In this document: positions 23,617-35,900 of the stretch, in pieces | Position numbering within the stretch: position 1 is the first letter of the stretch | How the letters are laid out: each line of letters opens with the position of its first letter | Assembly: GCA_020744225.1 (NCBI GenBank) | Contig: JAGMWG010000001.1 | Coordinates: 1,860,001 to 1,924,000, forward strand | Origin: Paraphoma chrysanthemicola | Lineage: Eukaryota > Ascomycota > Dothideomycetes > Pleosporales > Phaeosphaeriaceae | DNA: 64,000 nt | Direction: 5' to 3' | Translations under genes and position numbers: made by a program | The notes under the pieces: generated by a model | The model's database searches: none | The model's input: only the letters and a program-made list of their open reading frames with translations | What the model was told of the DNA's origin: nothing

Positions 23617-25810
23617 AGTGGCTCTGAGGATGAAAGGGAAAGAATAATGGGCGACGTGTACTCGATTTAATGCGAGGGATGGAGGCTGAGCTTTGTCTTT
23701 GCAGCCTGTTTTTGGGTGCGCAAAAGTCCCTGTGAAAGTCAATGAATGATTGCGTTCGTGCACCACGATGGACTTGTGCTGTGCAGACCAAGGAAGCGAT
23801 TCTCTGGGGAAACTCGCGTGATTTATGAGTCCCATCGTCTTGAGCAACATTGAACCTCCCACCTCAGTGACCGGGCCCGTTCCGAGTAGACAAAGGCATA
23901 CATCGAACGTTGGCGGACATCCGACGTGAGTAGTTGAACTGTATTTTTGTTACATTTAAATATCTCAAAATTTACAGCTTGATTATTCCTGGGTTGCGAG
24001 ATGATGGTGCTTTCAACACCCGCAAACTTATCGCATGTAGACAATGGTTTGACAAGTTTCTGATAGAGACTAGTCCGGAATATGAGCCCAACTAGATGAC
24101 CCTAGTTCCGTTGTAGCCTTGCACGAAGGCACAGATAGACGCAGAAAACTCCTGGCCTATCATGCCGAGCTGTTCCAAACCCGTCTGGTTGGTTGTGCGC
24201 AGCCAGCGTTGTAAAGTCGCCGTGCCTCCAGGGTATTCAAGACGTATTACGGTCTGGTGTATGTCCTACCGGCTACATTCAATACTACATCCAGTCTTCC
24301 TGCATGCGGGTTATCCCGAGATCGTTCTGGCTTCAAAGTCGTGTCCGGTATAATACAACATTAACGACTTGAGTGGTTGCTGCCAAGGTCATGTTCCTAG
24401 GTTCTGTGGTATAAATGTTAGCAGGGCTTGTCTTTAGCACACCAGATCTTCAACTACTTGGTCTTCATGCCTCCTGGCACTCTTACGCAATTGGTTCATG
24501 TAGGTAAGCCTACAGAACTTGTCCCGGGACTATACATGGTCGTCATTGAAGTTGAAATTGAGTTGGTCTTCTGATGCGATTTGTCGGTCCTATTCCTCGA
24601 TGTTGCATGGCTGCCCATGTATCCACACGATCTGGGCTGACCATCTCCACTTGCAAACAGAGTGCAGGTGCACTCTTGCAAATGCTGGTGGCGAACAACC
24701 TGTAGGCTTTCCCGCGAATTCTTAAGCTTTTCTGCAACAACGGATAAAGGCCGACACGATTCGCAGTATGTATGCGGATGGTTAAAGGACGCAAATATGA
24801 TGCCGAGTACTGAGTAATCCTTTCAATAAAGCGCGCACCTTCCTACCACGGGCAGAATTACCCGCCAAGGTCACACGTGCCTCGTCGCGAGGCTTGACAG
24901 CGCCGCGACCTTCCCATTCAATTCAATCGAGTTAGCGCAGCACGCTACGCCTATCCGGCATACCCTATTTGGACGGCATCGGGTAATTCGCGCCGCGACG
25001 TACAGCAGCATCGATAGAACAGCGTCAAATTCAACGACAGTAATTGGACGTGTTGCAGTTCGGGGCCATGCGCGTCAGCGGGACGATGCGACAGTAGTCT
25101 CTGGGGAAACTGGGGTCGCATGGTTGGGGCTGACCATGGGGTTCAGAAGCCGCGGTTTTTGACGATGGAGGTTGTTGGCGATGACGAAAGAGGTGGGGAT
25201 TCGAGGATCTGCACTCGGAGGAAGAAATCGACCACAGGGAATCTCAGACACCAAATCTTGAGCGTTTCTTTGCAGGATGCTCTATGATATGTCTTCGTCT
25301 GCATCGAAGTGTTGCATTGAAGTCTGGAGATCGATTGATACACAGCAACCCATCTCGGGCAGTATCGGGAGGGGATCCACACAGTCCACTCGCAGAAACT
25401 CTTCGCAATCCGACATCCGAACAATTCGTCAACGCTAGGATCCGTGCACACACTTCTTCCAAGAAGTGAAGAATCGCCCGAGGCCACCGACGTTAACCCG
25501 TCACTCGGCACCCTCTCAACATCCTCAAGACAAGGCCCAACACCCTTGTCCCAGTACCTTTGGCCAATCGCAGCAACCCTTTGTGCATCAAATGCCGAGT
25601 CAAACAGCTTGAGCGTTTTCTTGCTGATTCTAAACATCGTGGTAGCGCTAGGGTCGTGGGATCCACAGAAGAAGAGTCCTTTGTGGAGAACATCTTGGAA
25701 GCGGGACGAAAGTATAAGTACGCCGATAATCCTTCTGTTCTCAGCTGTTTCTCCAGCCAGCTGTCTGGTCCCATCCCCAACAGCAGCATATACTTCACCC
25801 TACTGTGACC
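23617..25810. other. Intergenic region upstream of the sugar transporter
   Basis: About 2.2 kb. No gene is confidently present between 23617 and 25142. Near 25101-25198 there are several CTGGGG/GTGGGG hexamers matching the CreA consensus SYGGRG (25101-25106, 25110-25115, 25193-25198), of possible interest upstream of a sugar transporter. A minus-strand frame at 25143-25637 is listed separately as doubtful. Confidence 0.45.
25143..25637 (-). CDS. Doubtful hypothetical ORF, possibly a gene remnant
   Basis: 164 codons from ATG 25637. The same frame stays open upstream to about 25797, directly against the transporter start, and its composition looks protein-like (for example LSSRFQDVLHKGLFFCGSHD and ISKKTLKLFDSAFDAQ). 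I do not recognise a family, and there is no room for a promoter of its own in front of the transporter gene. It may be the surviving fragment of a disrupted gene or a chance frame. Confidence 0.25.
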   Translation of the reverse strand: MFRISKKTLKLFDSAFDAQRVAAIGQRYWDKGVGPCLEDVERVPSDGLTSVASGDSSLLGRSVCTDPSVDELFGCRIAKSFCEWTVWIPSRYCPRWVAVYQSISRLQCNTSMQTKTYHRASCKETLKIWCLRFPVVDFFLRVQILESPPLSSSPTTSIVKNRGF

Positions 25811-27642
25811 ATGTCGGAGTTCAATACCGAGAAGAAGGATGCGATTGACCTTGCACCAGAACAGTCGCACCTCCACCAAGAGGTTGCAGGGATGCATAGC
25901 AAAGCAATGGTAACTCGCGAGCCATATGGCAAGCCAGGTACGTTGGACCCCTTGCCAGCAATAGAGGACGTCGGTTGACCCTCTTTACAGGTTTCGCGGG
26001 TCTCTTCTCCAGTCCTTATGTGGCAACATGCGCCCTGTTCGCTACACTCGGCGGTCTGCTTTTCGGTTACGACCAAGGAGTCATCAGTGTAACTCTCGTG
26101 ATGGAGCAGTTTCTCGGTCGCTTCCCTCGTGTTTCAGCTGAAGCATCTGGTGCTGGTTTTTGGAAAGGTCTAATGACGGCTATGCTCGAGCTCGGTGCCC
26201 TCATTGGTGCTCTGTTCGCTGGTTATCTTGCCGACAAGCTGTCCCGCAAATACTCGATTGTCGTGGCTGTGGTTGTCTTCACGATTGGAAGTATTTTGCA
26301 GACCGCGGCAATGGATTATGCTATGCTTACTATCGGACGCTTAATTGGTGGTATGGGAATCGGAGCGTAAGTGATGCAATTGTCCTCTACGCATAGTTTG
26401 CTAACGGTACGCAGCCTCGCGACAATTGCTCCGCTATACATTTCCGAAATTGCACCTCCCGAGATCCGTGGCGCGCTTCTCGTGCTCCAAGAGTTTAGCA
26501 TCGTATTCGGCATCGTTGTCGCCTTCTGGACTACCTACGGCACACGTTACATGGTCGGAGAATGGTCCTGGCGCCTACCCTTCCTTATCCAGATGATTCC
26601 TGGCTTAGTCCTCGGCGTTGGAATCTTCTTCCTCCCATTCTCCCCACGCTGGCTGTCTAGCAAAGGTCGTGATGACGAAGCGCTCGAAGTCCTTGGCAAG
26701 CTGCGTCGACTACCAACCACCGATCCTCGAGTGTACCAAGAGTGGTGCGAGATTCGCGCTGAGGTTACTTTCAAGCAAGAGATCAATCGCGAAAGGCATC
26801 CCCAGCTCCAGGCCCCTACACGATCGAATCGCTTCAAGCTGGAGGTCCAATCATGGTTGGACTGCTTTAGGCACGGATGCTGGAAGCGGACTCTCGTCGG
26901 TGTAGGCATCATGTTTTTTCAACAGTTCGTGGGTATAAATGCGCTTATCTACTATTCGCCGTCGCTATTTGAGACGCTTGGCCAGGACTACGAGATGCAG
27001 CTCCTGCTCTCCGGTATTATCAATTGCACTCAGCTCGTCGGTGTTGTGTCCAGCTTGTGGACCATGGACCGCTTCGGTCGTCGCCCTCTCCTCCTTGTCG
27101 GCGCTGCCCTCATGTTTATATGCCATCTCATCATCGCGGTGCTCGTTGGCAAGTATGGAGGGCGCTGGGCCAGTTACGCGACCGAAGGGTGGGTGGCTGT
27201 CGCATTCCTGTTCTTCTACATGTTGAGCTTCGGCGCCACGTGGGGACCAGTGCCATGGGCCATGCCGTCAGAGATCTTCCCGAGTTCTTTGCGGGCGAAG
27301 GGTGTGGCGTTATCGACATGTTCGAACTGGTTCAACAATTTCATCATCGTAGGTTGTCACTTAACCAGCTGTCTAAGTCGTTTGACTAACGTGAACCAGG
27401 GTCTAATCACGCCGCCTCTCATTCAAAACACAAACGAGGGTGCTTATGTCTTTTTCGCAGTCTTTTGTCTGTGTGCCTTCGTCTTCACATACTTCCTCGT
27501 TCCGGAGACCGCAGGCAAAACGCTCGAGGAGATGGACGAGGTGTTCAAGGACATCAGCAGCGAAGCCGAGGAGCAGAAGAAGACCCGAATCATGGCCGAG
27601 ATCATCGAAGGCAACAGGCGTACGTATGCCGCCGCGGCATAA
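25811..27642 (+). CDS. MFS sugar transporter
   Basis: Exons 25811-25937, 25991-26366, 26415-27348 and 27400-27642 give 559 aa. This is a 12-helix major facilitator of the sugar porter family at the plasma membrane. Signature motifs: LLFGYDQGVIS in helix 1, GYLADKLSRK after helix 2, PFSPRWLSSKGR after helix 6 (family PESPRWL), QQFVGINALIYYSP in helix 7, DRFGRRPLL in the loop after helix 8, and PETAGKTLEEMDEVF after helix 12. About 45 hydrophilic residues precede helix 1. It transports a hexose, pentose or related polyol, probably with protons; the exact substrate is not deducible. Upstream CreA-like hexamers would fit glucose repression. Confidence 0.92.
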
Positions 27643-28084
27643 GCTGCGTCGTCCGAGGAGATTGGATGTTCCACAGTAGACATGTTCTAGATTGAAGTCA
27701 TGTAGCAGTATACAAATGTGTCGACTTAACCGATCTATTGTAACATGGCGTGAGTTCTTCAAAAGTCGTTACGAACAATGCATAAACTTTGCGACGTCAT
27801 GCAAGTGTCATTGAACAACGAGTTGTTGCAACCGAACAAGAATCGTATGATTTCGTGAAAGTATCTCATTATTCAGTGGCTCTTCGACGCCACGCTAGCA
27901 CGTAGAACGCCTTCCTGCTTGCCCTCCGAGGGTAACGACCTGGACAAGCTTCCCATCCAGTTCAAATGCACATTTCCAAATCCACAAAAACGCCTGGCCA
28001 ATCTTCAAGGGGGGTATATATATCGAATCATGTAGTCATCCGTCCATGACCATCAAGTCTATGTTCATAGTATCCAAATTCTCA
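27643..28084. other. Intergenic interval between convergent genes
   Basis: About 440 bp of 3' flanks of the transporter and the AnmK-like gene. A short alternating TA stretch occurs near 28015-28021. Nothing else stands out. Confidence 0.5.
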
Positions 28085-29532
28085 TCACAAACCCAAACGT
28101 TCAATACCCGCCGTCACATCTCCCGTGACTCTGACATCTTGCGTGACATGTAGCGGCTTCCCATGACTAAACCGCTGCACGCGACCCACCAGCTGCTCCC
28201 ACTTCTCGCCGCGTACGATGCGTCCGCGGACATCGTCATCGAGCGGCGGCCGAGAAGTGGGTATAGAAGCTTTGGGCGATTGTGTTGCTTCTCGGAGAAC
28301 AGTTTCCAGCGCGAGATGGGCGTAGCAGACAGCTTCATTGGCATCGCCGGGAATGCCAATATCGTCTAGGGGTTTCGTGATGACGCTCTCGGGGAGCTCG
28401 GCTTCGAGATAGTCTATAATGTTCGAGTTGCGTGCGCTGGGTCCGCAAATGAAGAGTTCATCGACTTTTTGGCCGCGGGGAAAAAATATGTCAAGGAGGC
28501 GACGATACTGCTTGAGGATATTTTGAGCTGTTATTCGAGTGATTGTGGCGACGGTGTCGGCCTCGGTCATGCTGCTGAAGAGGCATTCGTCAACAAGCCG
28601 CTGCGCTTCGTGGTCGCCGAACATTTCTCGAGCAATGTTGAGGGGCGGGCTTTGTCGTAAATAGTCGTGAGAGTCGAGGAATCTGTCTACGATGGCTTGG
28701 TTGACCTTGCCGTTCGCCGAGAATCTGCCTTCGTGGTCTTGGCCGTGGTCGTTCGATGTGCAGTACCGCATGGCATAGTCTATGAGAAGACTTCCAGGAC
28801 CACAATCTCGAGATATCGTTGCTCGCAATCCGTCCTCCGATGAGGGGCTGACGAAGCTGATGTTGGCTAGCTCATCAATGTTGATGCACACGCGAAACCT
28901 TTTCGGGTGTCTAAGATACAGTCTGTCCACAAAAGCTACGGGCGAGATACGCGCCCGCACAACCGCCCGCTCAATCACCGCGAAGTCAAAAACCGTAGTT
29001 AGACCAGTATCCGAGTTGATGATGGTGTTCCAACCCAGAGGGTGGTGTTCTGCTTTGGCCGCCGGAGGGTAATAGAAGCGTCCCAGGGTCGGAGTATAGG
29101 TACCAACGATGTCGATGTCGGAAACTCCAATATCGTAATTCTGGCAGAAGGTTTTGATGCCTCCGGAGAACATCTGGCCAATTTGCGCGTTTATTCGAGT
29201 GAGGAGGGCGGGCTTGCTCTGGGCTTCGCGAAGCAAATTCAGAATAGGAGTCCTAATGGCGGGAGGTACCGCGATTTCACCATGCTACAAGGTATCAGTG
29301 CAGTAACTTCCTGAGAGAATTTTGAGCCTACCTTGAGTAACTCTACGCAGAGGTGAGTGTTTGGCGAGCCCTGACGGTATCGCACGAGCGCGAAGTTGAG
29401 CTCGTTCAGGCCACTACCGCTCCGCACTCCAAGGACGCGAAGGTCGAGCTCATCCTTGACGAGTTGCTCGTGTTGTGTTATAGGCTCACGGGAGAGCTCA
29501 CTGGTATCCATTGCTGAGTCGGTGCGGCGCAT
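28085..29532 (-). CDS. AnmK-like (anhydro-N-acetylmuramic acid kinase family) protein with degraded active site
   Basis: Exons 29532-29332 and 29284-28085 (47-nt intron) give 466 aa; an internal ATG at 29511 could also serve. The fold is recognisable as the AnmK family: LGVRSGSGLNELNF at the position of the phosphate-binding SGTSLDG motif, DIDIVGTYTPT where HGQT normally stands, INIDELANISF for NIGGIAN, DCGPGSLLIDYAM for DTGPGN, and CGPSARNSNIIDYL for GGGSRN. Several invariant Gly/Asp/His residues of these motifs are replaced, so kinase activity is doubtful. True family members phosphorylate anhydro-sugars from peptidoglycan; fungi lack that wall polymer and the role of fungal members is unclear. 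Length fits fungal homologues, so this is a diverged but intact reading frame rather than an obvious pseudogene. Confidence 0.75.
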
Positions 29533-31136
29533 CTTGAAGGAGAGTTGGATCGTTACCTCGGAGTTGTGTGCACTTCAAGTGCAGTGGGGAAGGTCATGGT
29601 GACCCGAAGAGCCGCAGCGTAACTTATATAGAGAGAATCTTTGTGGAAGAAAGACCCATACGGCGATCTTACAGCTTCGACTGCATGCCATGGGTCAACT
29701 GTGTAAGGGTGAGGCTTCCCGCTCGGTGACTTGACCCGTGTTCCTGGTCCACCGATGCAACAAGCCTACGATACGATCACGTGGATCCCGGAGGTAGAAT
29801 CTCGATACGATTTACGCAAAGTAGCCTAGGTGGGATCACCAACCCACAGTGTGTTAAGCTGACGTACCAGACGAACATTCACACGGTCACCCACTTCTCT
29901 TCAATAAGCTCGAGAGAAGTATATGTGAGTAGGGCGAGCGTAATTTGACCATTGAAAATGCTCCGGGCGACATTTGCGCCAGCCTGCACCAGTATGCAGG
30001 GCAAGCGTAACCATCACTGCTCAATCTGTCCAAGCTTACTATGACGAACGACGTGCATTCGAGTCCCACGACGTATGCAGCCACTAGCAATGAGGCTCCA
30101 TGGGCCTGTATGGACGACTGCGTACTTGACCGAGTAATTTTCGCGAGCCGCTCAAGACTTCTGCCGAAAAGAGCCTGTGGGTGTCTGGAGCACATGTACA
30201 GCCTGCGTAAGCCAGTATGGCCCTGCATTAGGGTCCGTAGAAAAAGTCACACTAGACTGAATCTTCTTTTGCAGAATGGGACGAGCCATGTCCGTCAGGT
30301 GCGCGGGCTCTCATTCGTATGTAGATCCGCTTCGTTGCCGGCAAGCTATGACCAGTTGTCGACCATGCTCGGCTATGACTTCCCATGAATGAGATGTCTT
30401 GGGCCTTCTCTTCATTTGTCGAAGCCTGAATCGCAAACAAGAGCCTCCGGGAAGTTCCATCTTTTATGGGACAATCGAGTCGAATCGGGAAATTAATATT
30501 TTTGACGTACCTCATATTGGGTCATGACACTCAATTTGGAGAAAGAAATGAGGGGTTGTGGGTAAGAGCAGGAACGGCGAGTATGGTCGTCCTGTGCTAT
30601 CGTACGGGGAACCAAGCCGCCGGGAGAGTCGACAGGGTCGACTGAACGTGCAGGATCTTAAGTTCGGCGGCGAAGGAAGCCATTGCATAGCTTGGCCATT
30701 TGTAGTCGGCGAATCTGACCGTCGAGGGATAAATACTTGGCCTTTTCTTTTGTTCCACAATACGTTCAACATGGCACAGGTATAACGGGGACAGGGAGGA
30801 ATGGCAATGTCCTTCAGCTCGCTTAAGCATGTAAGCCTGTTCCTAACGAACTCGGAGTGGATACATATGTCGGCTCTTTGTTCCTGCGTATCAGAAACCG
30901 ATCGCACATGTCGACCGACCCATGCCTACTGGTTGCACTTTTCCGTCATTCTTGCGGTAAAGGCTATGACGGCTAAATGGGAGCCGCTGATAGGACACGG
31001 CGCTGAGTTCCCCGATACTCGCATCCTTGGACCCAAGGCGTCTGTCGCTGCATGCAGACATCCTCTCGTACCGTCAAAATCTCTAGTAATGCTGTGAAAC
31101 GTGCAGCATCCAGTGGTCACTCAATTTGCGTTCGGT
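29533..31136. other. Gene-poor interval
   Basis: About 1.6 kb with short, unconvincing open frames on both strands (for example 30512-30907 minus). It contains the promoter of the AnmK-like gene at its left end. No repeat or RNA gene was recognised. Confidence 0.5.
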
Positions 31137-32974
31137 TCAATCCGCTCCCCACTCTTTCTTGAGCGCGTTGATGATCCAGGTTGTTGGCCAAAGATGGTCG
31201 TCTTCAAAGTTGATAAGAAGCTGAACCACTGCATCTCGCTCCGTCTGATCAGAGACTAGCGGTCCCCATATGAATATGGTATGGCACACTGTTATCGCAA
31301 GTGGGACGGTTTCTGGTGAACTCTTGCATGCACCACAAATGATGCGTGCGTGCTCCAATATTTGCAGCTTCAGGTCCTTAGTAGGTGTACGAGACACGTA
31401 AGAAGCTGTTACTCACATTTGTATCAGAGAGGCTGGTAACATTGCGGATCGCAAATTTTGGACCAGGCTTGTAAGTAAGCAGGAGGATGCAGGCGAAGTG
31501 ATAGAACCCGAAAGATACGACTGTATGACTTGGTGAGTGGCAGGGATAACCGTCAAGTTGGAAATACTTACCATGCCAGTCAGTCGTGAACCAGATTTCA
31601 GGAAAGGGACCATTTTGCCCCGGCTCGCCTTGCCATATGGGGTTGAACCCTTCGGGTCGGTCACTCGCCCACTTCTGCACCTGATCCCACAGTTCTTGCC
31701 ACCGCCGGCCCTTATAGGTTCGCTCACCGTGTTGCTCGCCACCTTCAAAACAGTAATTCACAACATGTGCAAGATTCCAGGTCATCTGATTCGCCCAGGC
31801 TGTTTCCAACCTCAGCCGAGCCAATGGATGAGCGTCCTGCATAGACTCAGGCGTGGGGTGCAACTGCAAAGAAAAGTCAATGTCGGGTGGTTGCTGGTTT
31901 ATGGTTGCATTGTAGAGACACTGGCGGACATATACCCAGAAGGCGGCTTCGCGGAGAGTGGGGGCTGAGGGATCCACGTAGTGGTGGCCTTGTGAAGCCC
32001 TCAGGATAGCAGAGGTGCCTGCCAGATGCTGCTCATCATCAGAACCTGTCGTAGATGGTACTTGACCCTGTCAGTCAAAGGGCAAACAAGCCTGCGGAAC
32101 TCCTTACCGTTAAGCTGTTCATAGAAGCGTAAAATAACTATGGCGCATAGAAGCGTCTCATCATGACTCGCTGTATCTTCGTTGAGACGATCAATAAGTA
32201 GCGCAATGCATCGCTGGTAAGCTGCCTGGGCTGTTACATCATCCCTGCGATGGCGTGCTGCGAATGATAGGACTGCGTGGCACAGCACGGGGCAGAGTTT
32301 GACTTTTTCTGGGACTCCCAGTGTGAATTGACGGGTCGCATCAGTACAGTCTAACCACCGCCCAAGGTGTTCTGTATAATGATGAACCAGCACGGCTTCG
32401 TCGTGGGTCAGAGATATCGGCGTCTTGGAGAAGGGTCGGGTTCCATCCGGTATCTGTGGGCGCAGCAGGCTAGCGACGGACACGCTTGCGCCCGAATGGC
32501 TTCGTGAACCATGTGCGAGATATGGAGAGCCTGGAGAATGCTGGGCCGGTGAGGACATAGTGACGGAAGGAGCATCCGAACGGCTCCCGGCCCGACTGTT
32601 TCTCCTAGCCTCGTGGTCGTTCGGTGAAATGACCCGACTCGACTGCCCTTCTTCACTGCCGTCAACCTCCATTGCTTCACTATCTGTCTCGTTTGTGCCA
32701 GACTTGCTTGACATGCCGTCAGGCTGATAGCTTTTGAATTTACTCTGCGGTGCCTCCCACTGACAAGGTCGATTTTTCTTGCTGCAGGCCTTGCATGTGG
32801 GCCGTGTTTCGTCGCCTGACATTACTTAGCGATGAGAAGAGTGAACTGATCAGCTTGGATAATACTCACATTTGACGCGGCGGGCTCGACAGGTAAGACT
32901 GTATGCGGTTAGCCAAGTTGCGATGAAGCACAGTGGATCACTCACCAGCCACTTCTAGAGCGATAATTGCCCAT
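31137..32974 (-). CDS. Zn(II)2Cys6 fungal transcription factor
   Basis: Six exons: 32974-32946, 32898-32870, 32815-32108, 32045-31572, 31520-31417 and 31376-31137, giving 527 aa. The binuclear zinc cluster is complete with spacing C-x2-C-x6-C-x6-C-x2-C-x6-C (CLTC, RARRVKC, DETRPTC, KAC, SKKNRPC). It is assembled from three exons, the first two only 29 nt each. A Ser-rich linker with acidic patches precedes the fungal transcription-factor middle region (LVHHYTEHLGRWLD, LCPVLCHAVLSFAARH, AAFWVYVRQCLYNATIN). This resembles the ARCA-type regulators of filamentous fungi. It should bind CGG-containing sites in the nucleus; targets are unknown. The final intron is only 40 nt. Nearby genes do not suggest a cluster that it would control. 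Confidence 0.87.
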
Positions 32975-35900
32975 GCTTGCTTATCGAATTATTTTCTCGA
33001 GTCGAGAATTATAGGGTTATGCGCCAGCGTGCTCATACGGAGCGGTCCGAAATATGCAAATGGCAGCGGTCGTTATGAGGGATGCATGGGTATTCCCACA
33101 GCTTGCCAGCTTTTCTCCTGTCGTCACTCTTACCAACCAATCGCCTCTTAGCAGTAGTGCGTAACGACGAAAAGCGCTCGTTAAGAGCCTGTCCTCGTCG
33201 GCCTTGAGGACCTCAGTGTGAACGACGTGACTTTGCGCTGCCACGCCACTACCGGCGTGTCGCGCAGATCAGTCACTCGAGATCGCAGCTATGTTCCGTA
33301 ACCTCGTCATTGGCCAACACATCGCGCAGAATATTCTAGACATGTGTCATTACTGCAGCCATGTTACCATCTACCACAACTTCCGGCCTCGACGAGGTTT
33401 GGCGTGCCCAGTCGGGCTTTCGTTGGGCTCATTGTAATAAGTCAATCATGAAATGATCCATCGTGGCATGCTTGAAATGCGAGACAGGCGCATTCATAGG
33501 TGCGTAGAGGGTTTCCAGACTACGAAACGGATCCTTTGCGGCTGTGTGTACTTTCTCCACACATGTCGAGGCAAATTCGGCACGAACCACCGAACTCCGT
33601 CATGATTCGTTTGACGGATGTCTACCGTGAAGCGAGCAAGAGCCTCAGATTAACTAAGGCGAAAGAATTGACTTCGCATGTGGAAAATCGCCCGAACACT
33701 AATCTTAGGCGCCTGTCACTGCCAGCTCGATGGATGGGGTAGGCTCCGAGGATCGACTTTGCCGCAACCGAACTTTTGCGGGACGTAATTCGTTACGAGG
33801 TCTCGATTTGGACGTCTCCAGACTCACGTATCCATGTTTGGCACCAGAAAGTTCCCTCGTGTCCAAGTGTATGGCACTGACTTTGCTGCTCATGAGATAA
33901 CTCAATGAAAGGCACACCCGTAGCACATGAGGAGGAGTGATCCGGAAAGTCGCCTCCGCCGAGGGTGATGCCGATGGTCTGTCCAGGCTACGGTAGCCGA
34001 GTCGTTTCGAAGGTCCAAGCGAAAACTTGAGCTTGTTTGGTCGGATGTACAAACACCATTCTTTCCATTTACAAACACGTCTTGAGCAACCCGTCGATTC
34101 CTGACAATATTCGACATCAGGAGACCGTGCCCGCGAGCGCAATCTCCTGGCAGCCCGCAAGCTGGCCTTCCGTCCTTCGTCGACTCCGTTCGCTCCTAGA
34201 CGAGGCTATACAGGAACCGCATTGATCCGCGTCAGACATTCAAAACCTGCAACCATATACACCACCGTAGGGCCCTCTTGATGCCTTTCGAGCTTCGTTT
34301 ATCTCGAGAAAACCACGCACGGTCGAATTTATGCAGCCATGAGCAGTTCTGGCAATATTCCAGATACATTCTTGCGGTCATACAGACGAGACTGCCGATA
34401 GCTTTAGCAAGGACTTCTCTGCAAATGGCGGTGTTTGCTGGCTGGTCTCGAAGCATGGTGGCTTTGCTTTCAGTCAGACACGCTGCAGCGTAGCTAGCAT
34501 CGGCTGCATGGGCTTTGTACCGGGCGAACAAGCCATACTCAGCCCTGGAGTCTGCAATGCCAGTGCCCTCAAGAGTCATGTGGACGCCAGGCCAGGCAGA
34601 CAACGATGACGAACGATATCTCTTGAGTCCCCCGTGCAGTTCCGAACGGCAGCGTCCAACAGCTAGCGGGATCTTGGTCAGTTGGTGTTCTTGAGTAGGA
34701 TGATATTGATGACTCCCGTGGTGTCGTCTGCGGACTTCACATGGGTGGGCTTCACAAAGACTGCCGTACGGTTCGACCTCTCCGGAAAATCGTCAGCGCA
34801 TACTACGTCCTCAGCCAAGCCTTCATCGTATACCTACAGAGCCTGCGGCATCATCGAAATCCTTTACAAAAGGCGATACGCCGACAACGATGTTCGATGG
34901 GTAACGACGACGACTTTGGACTTTGGACATTGTGAGTTCGGATGATGAGGACCTGAACGCAAGCTGCTTAGCGGTTGATCGAACTTCGATGTGTTCGTAT
35001 CATGCAAATCAGGTGAGATAAAGTGGCAAAGCGACCTCGTGCTGTCAGATAGAACTTGAGATCTCGTGAGAGTCCATCGTCCACTGCATTGGCCGGCAGC
35101 TCCAAGCAGATCATCTACGGTTCGTCAGTAATTAATGTGATATTTGTTGACGCCACTCCACGCTCTTGTGTGTAGACGGCGAATCGTATCGGTTATCACA
35201 CACCTCGAGTATGTAGTCACATGCTGGCTTGCATGGTCCCGGCTACCAACAAAATATCGCCACATACAGTGTGCTGGTAGAAATAGAAAGCTGTCACGGC
35301 TTGTGAAGAGCAGCCTTTGTAAAGTATAAGGAATGAAAAGTCCTCCAGCAGCTCTGGGAAGTGGTCAGTGGTGGTTGAGGAATATATTCAGAGTGTGGCG
35401 AGAAAGAACACATACCGAAGTTGTCGAGACACCTTACGCGCTTTGCCACTACGAGGCGGAACTCGAAGATAAGCGCCAGGAACTGTATCTGCTGGGAGTT
35501 TTAGGATTGTAGTATCGATGGTAAAATGAAAGCTAATTTCTGTGAAAATCCACACCTTTTATCATAGCAAGTGCCTACCTGCAATGCAAGTCGTAACGCA
35601 TACGTGTAAGACATTGAACACACGCCACAATATCGAAGAAACGCTCCGCCTGCACTACCAATTGCAAGATCCATTCCAGAATTCAGACCCTCAGTCTAAA
35701 CTTCCCAAATCGATCCTATCAGATGCTCGTGCGTCGCCACATCTCGATGCCAACGCACGCCATCAAGATTTCCACCCAAGCTCAGATCCAAAGTAAGCTC
35801 AGGCTTACCTCTTCCGCAGTCGCAAAGCATGGAACACGAACGCGTGCCCTGGAAACGAATCTGGCGTCGCGATGCAAACCACGATTACGCCCCGATTCGG

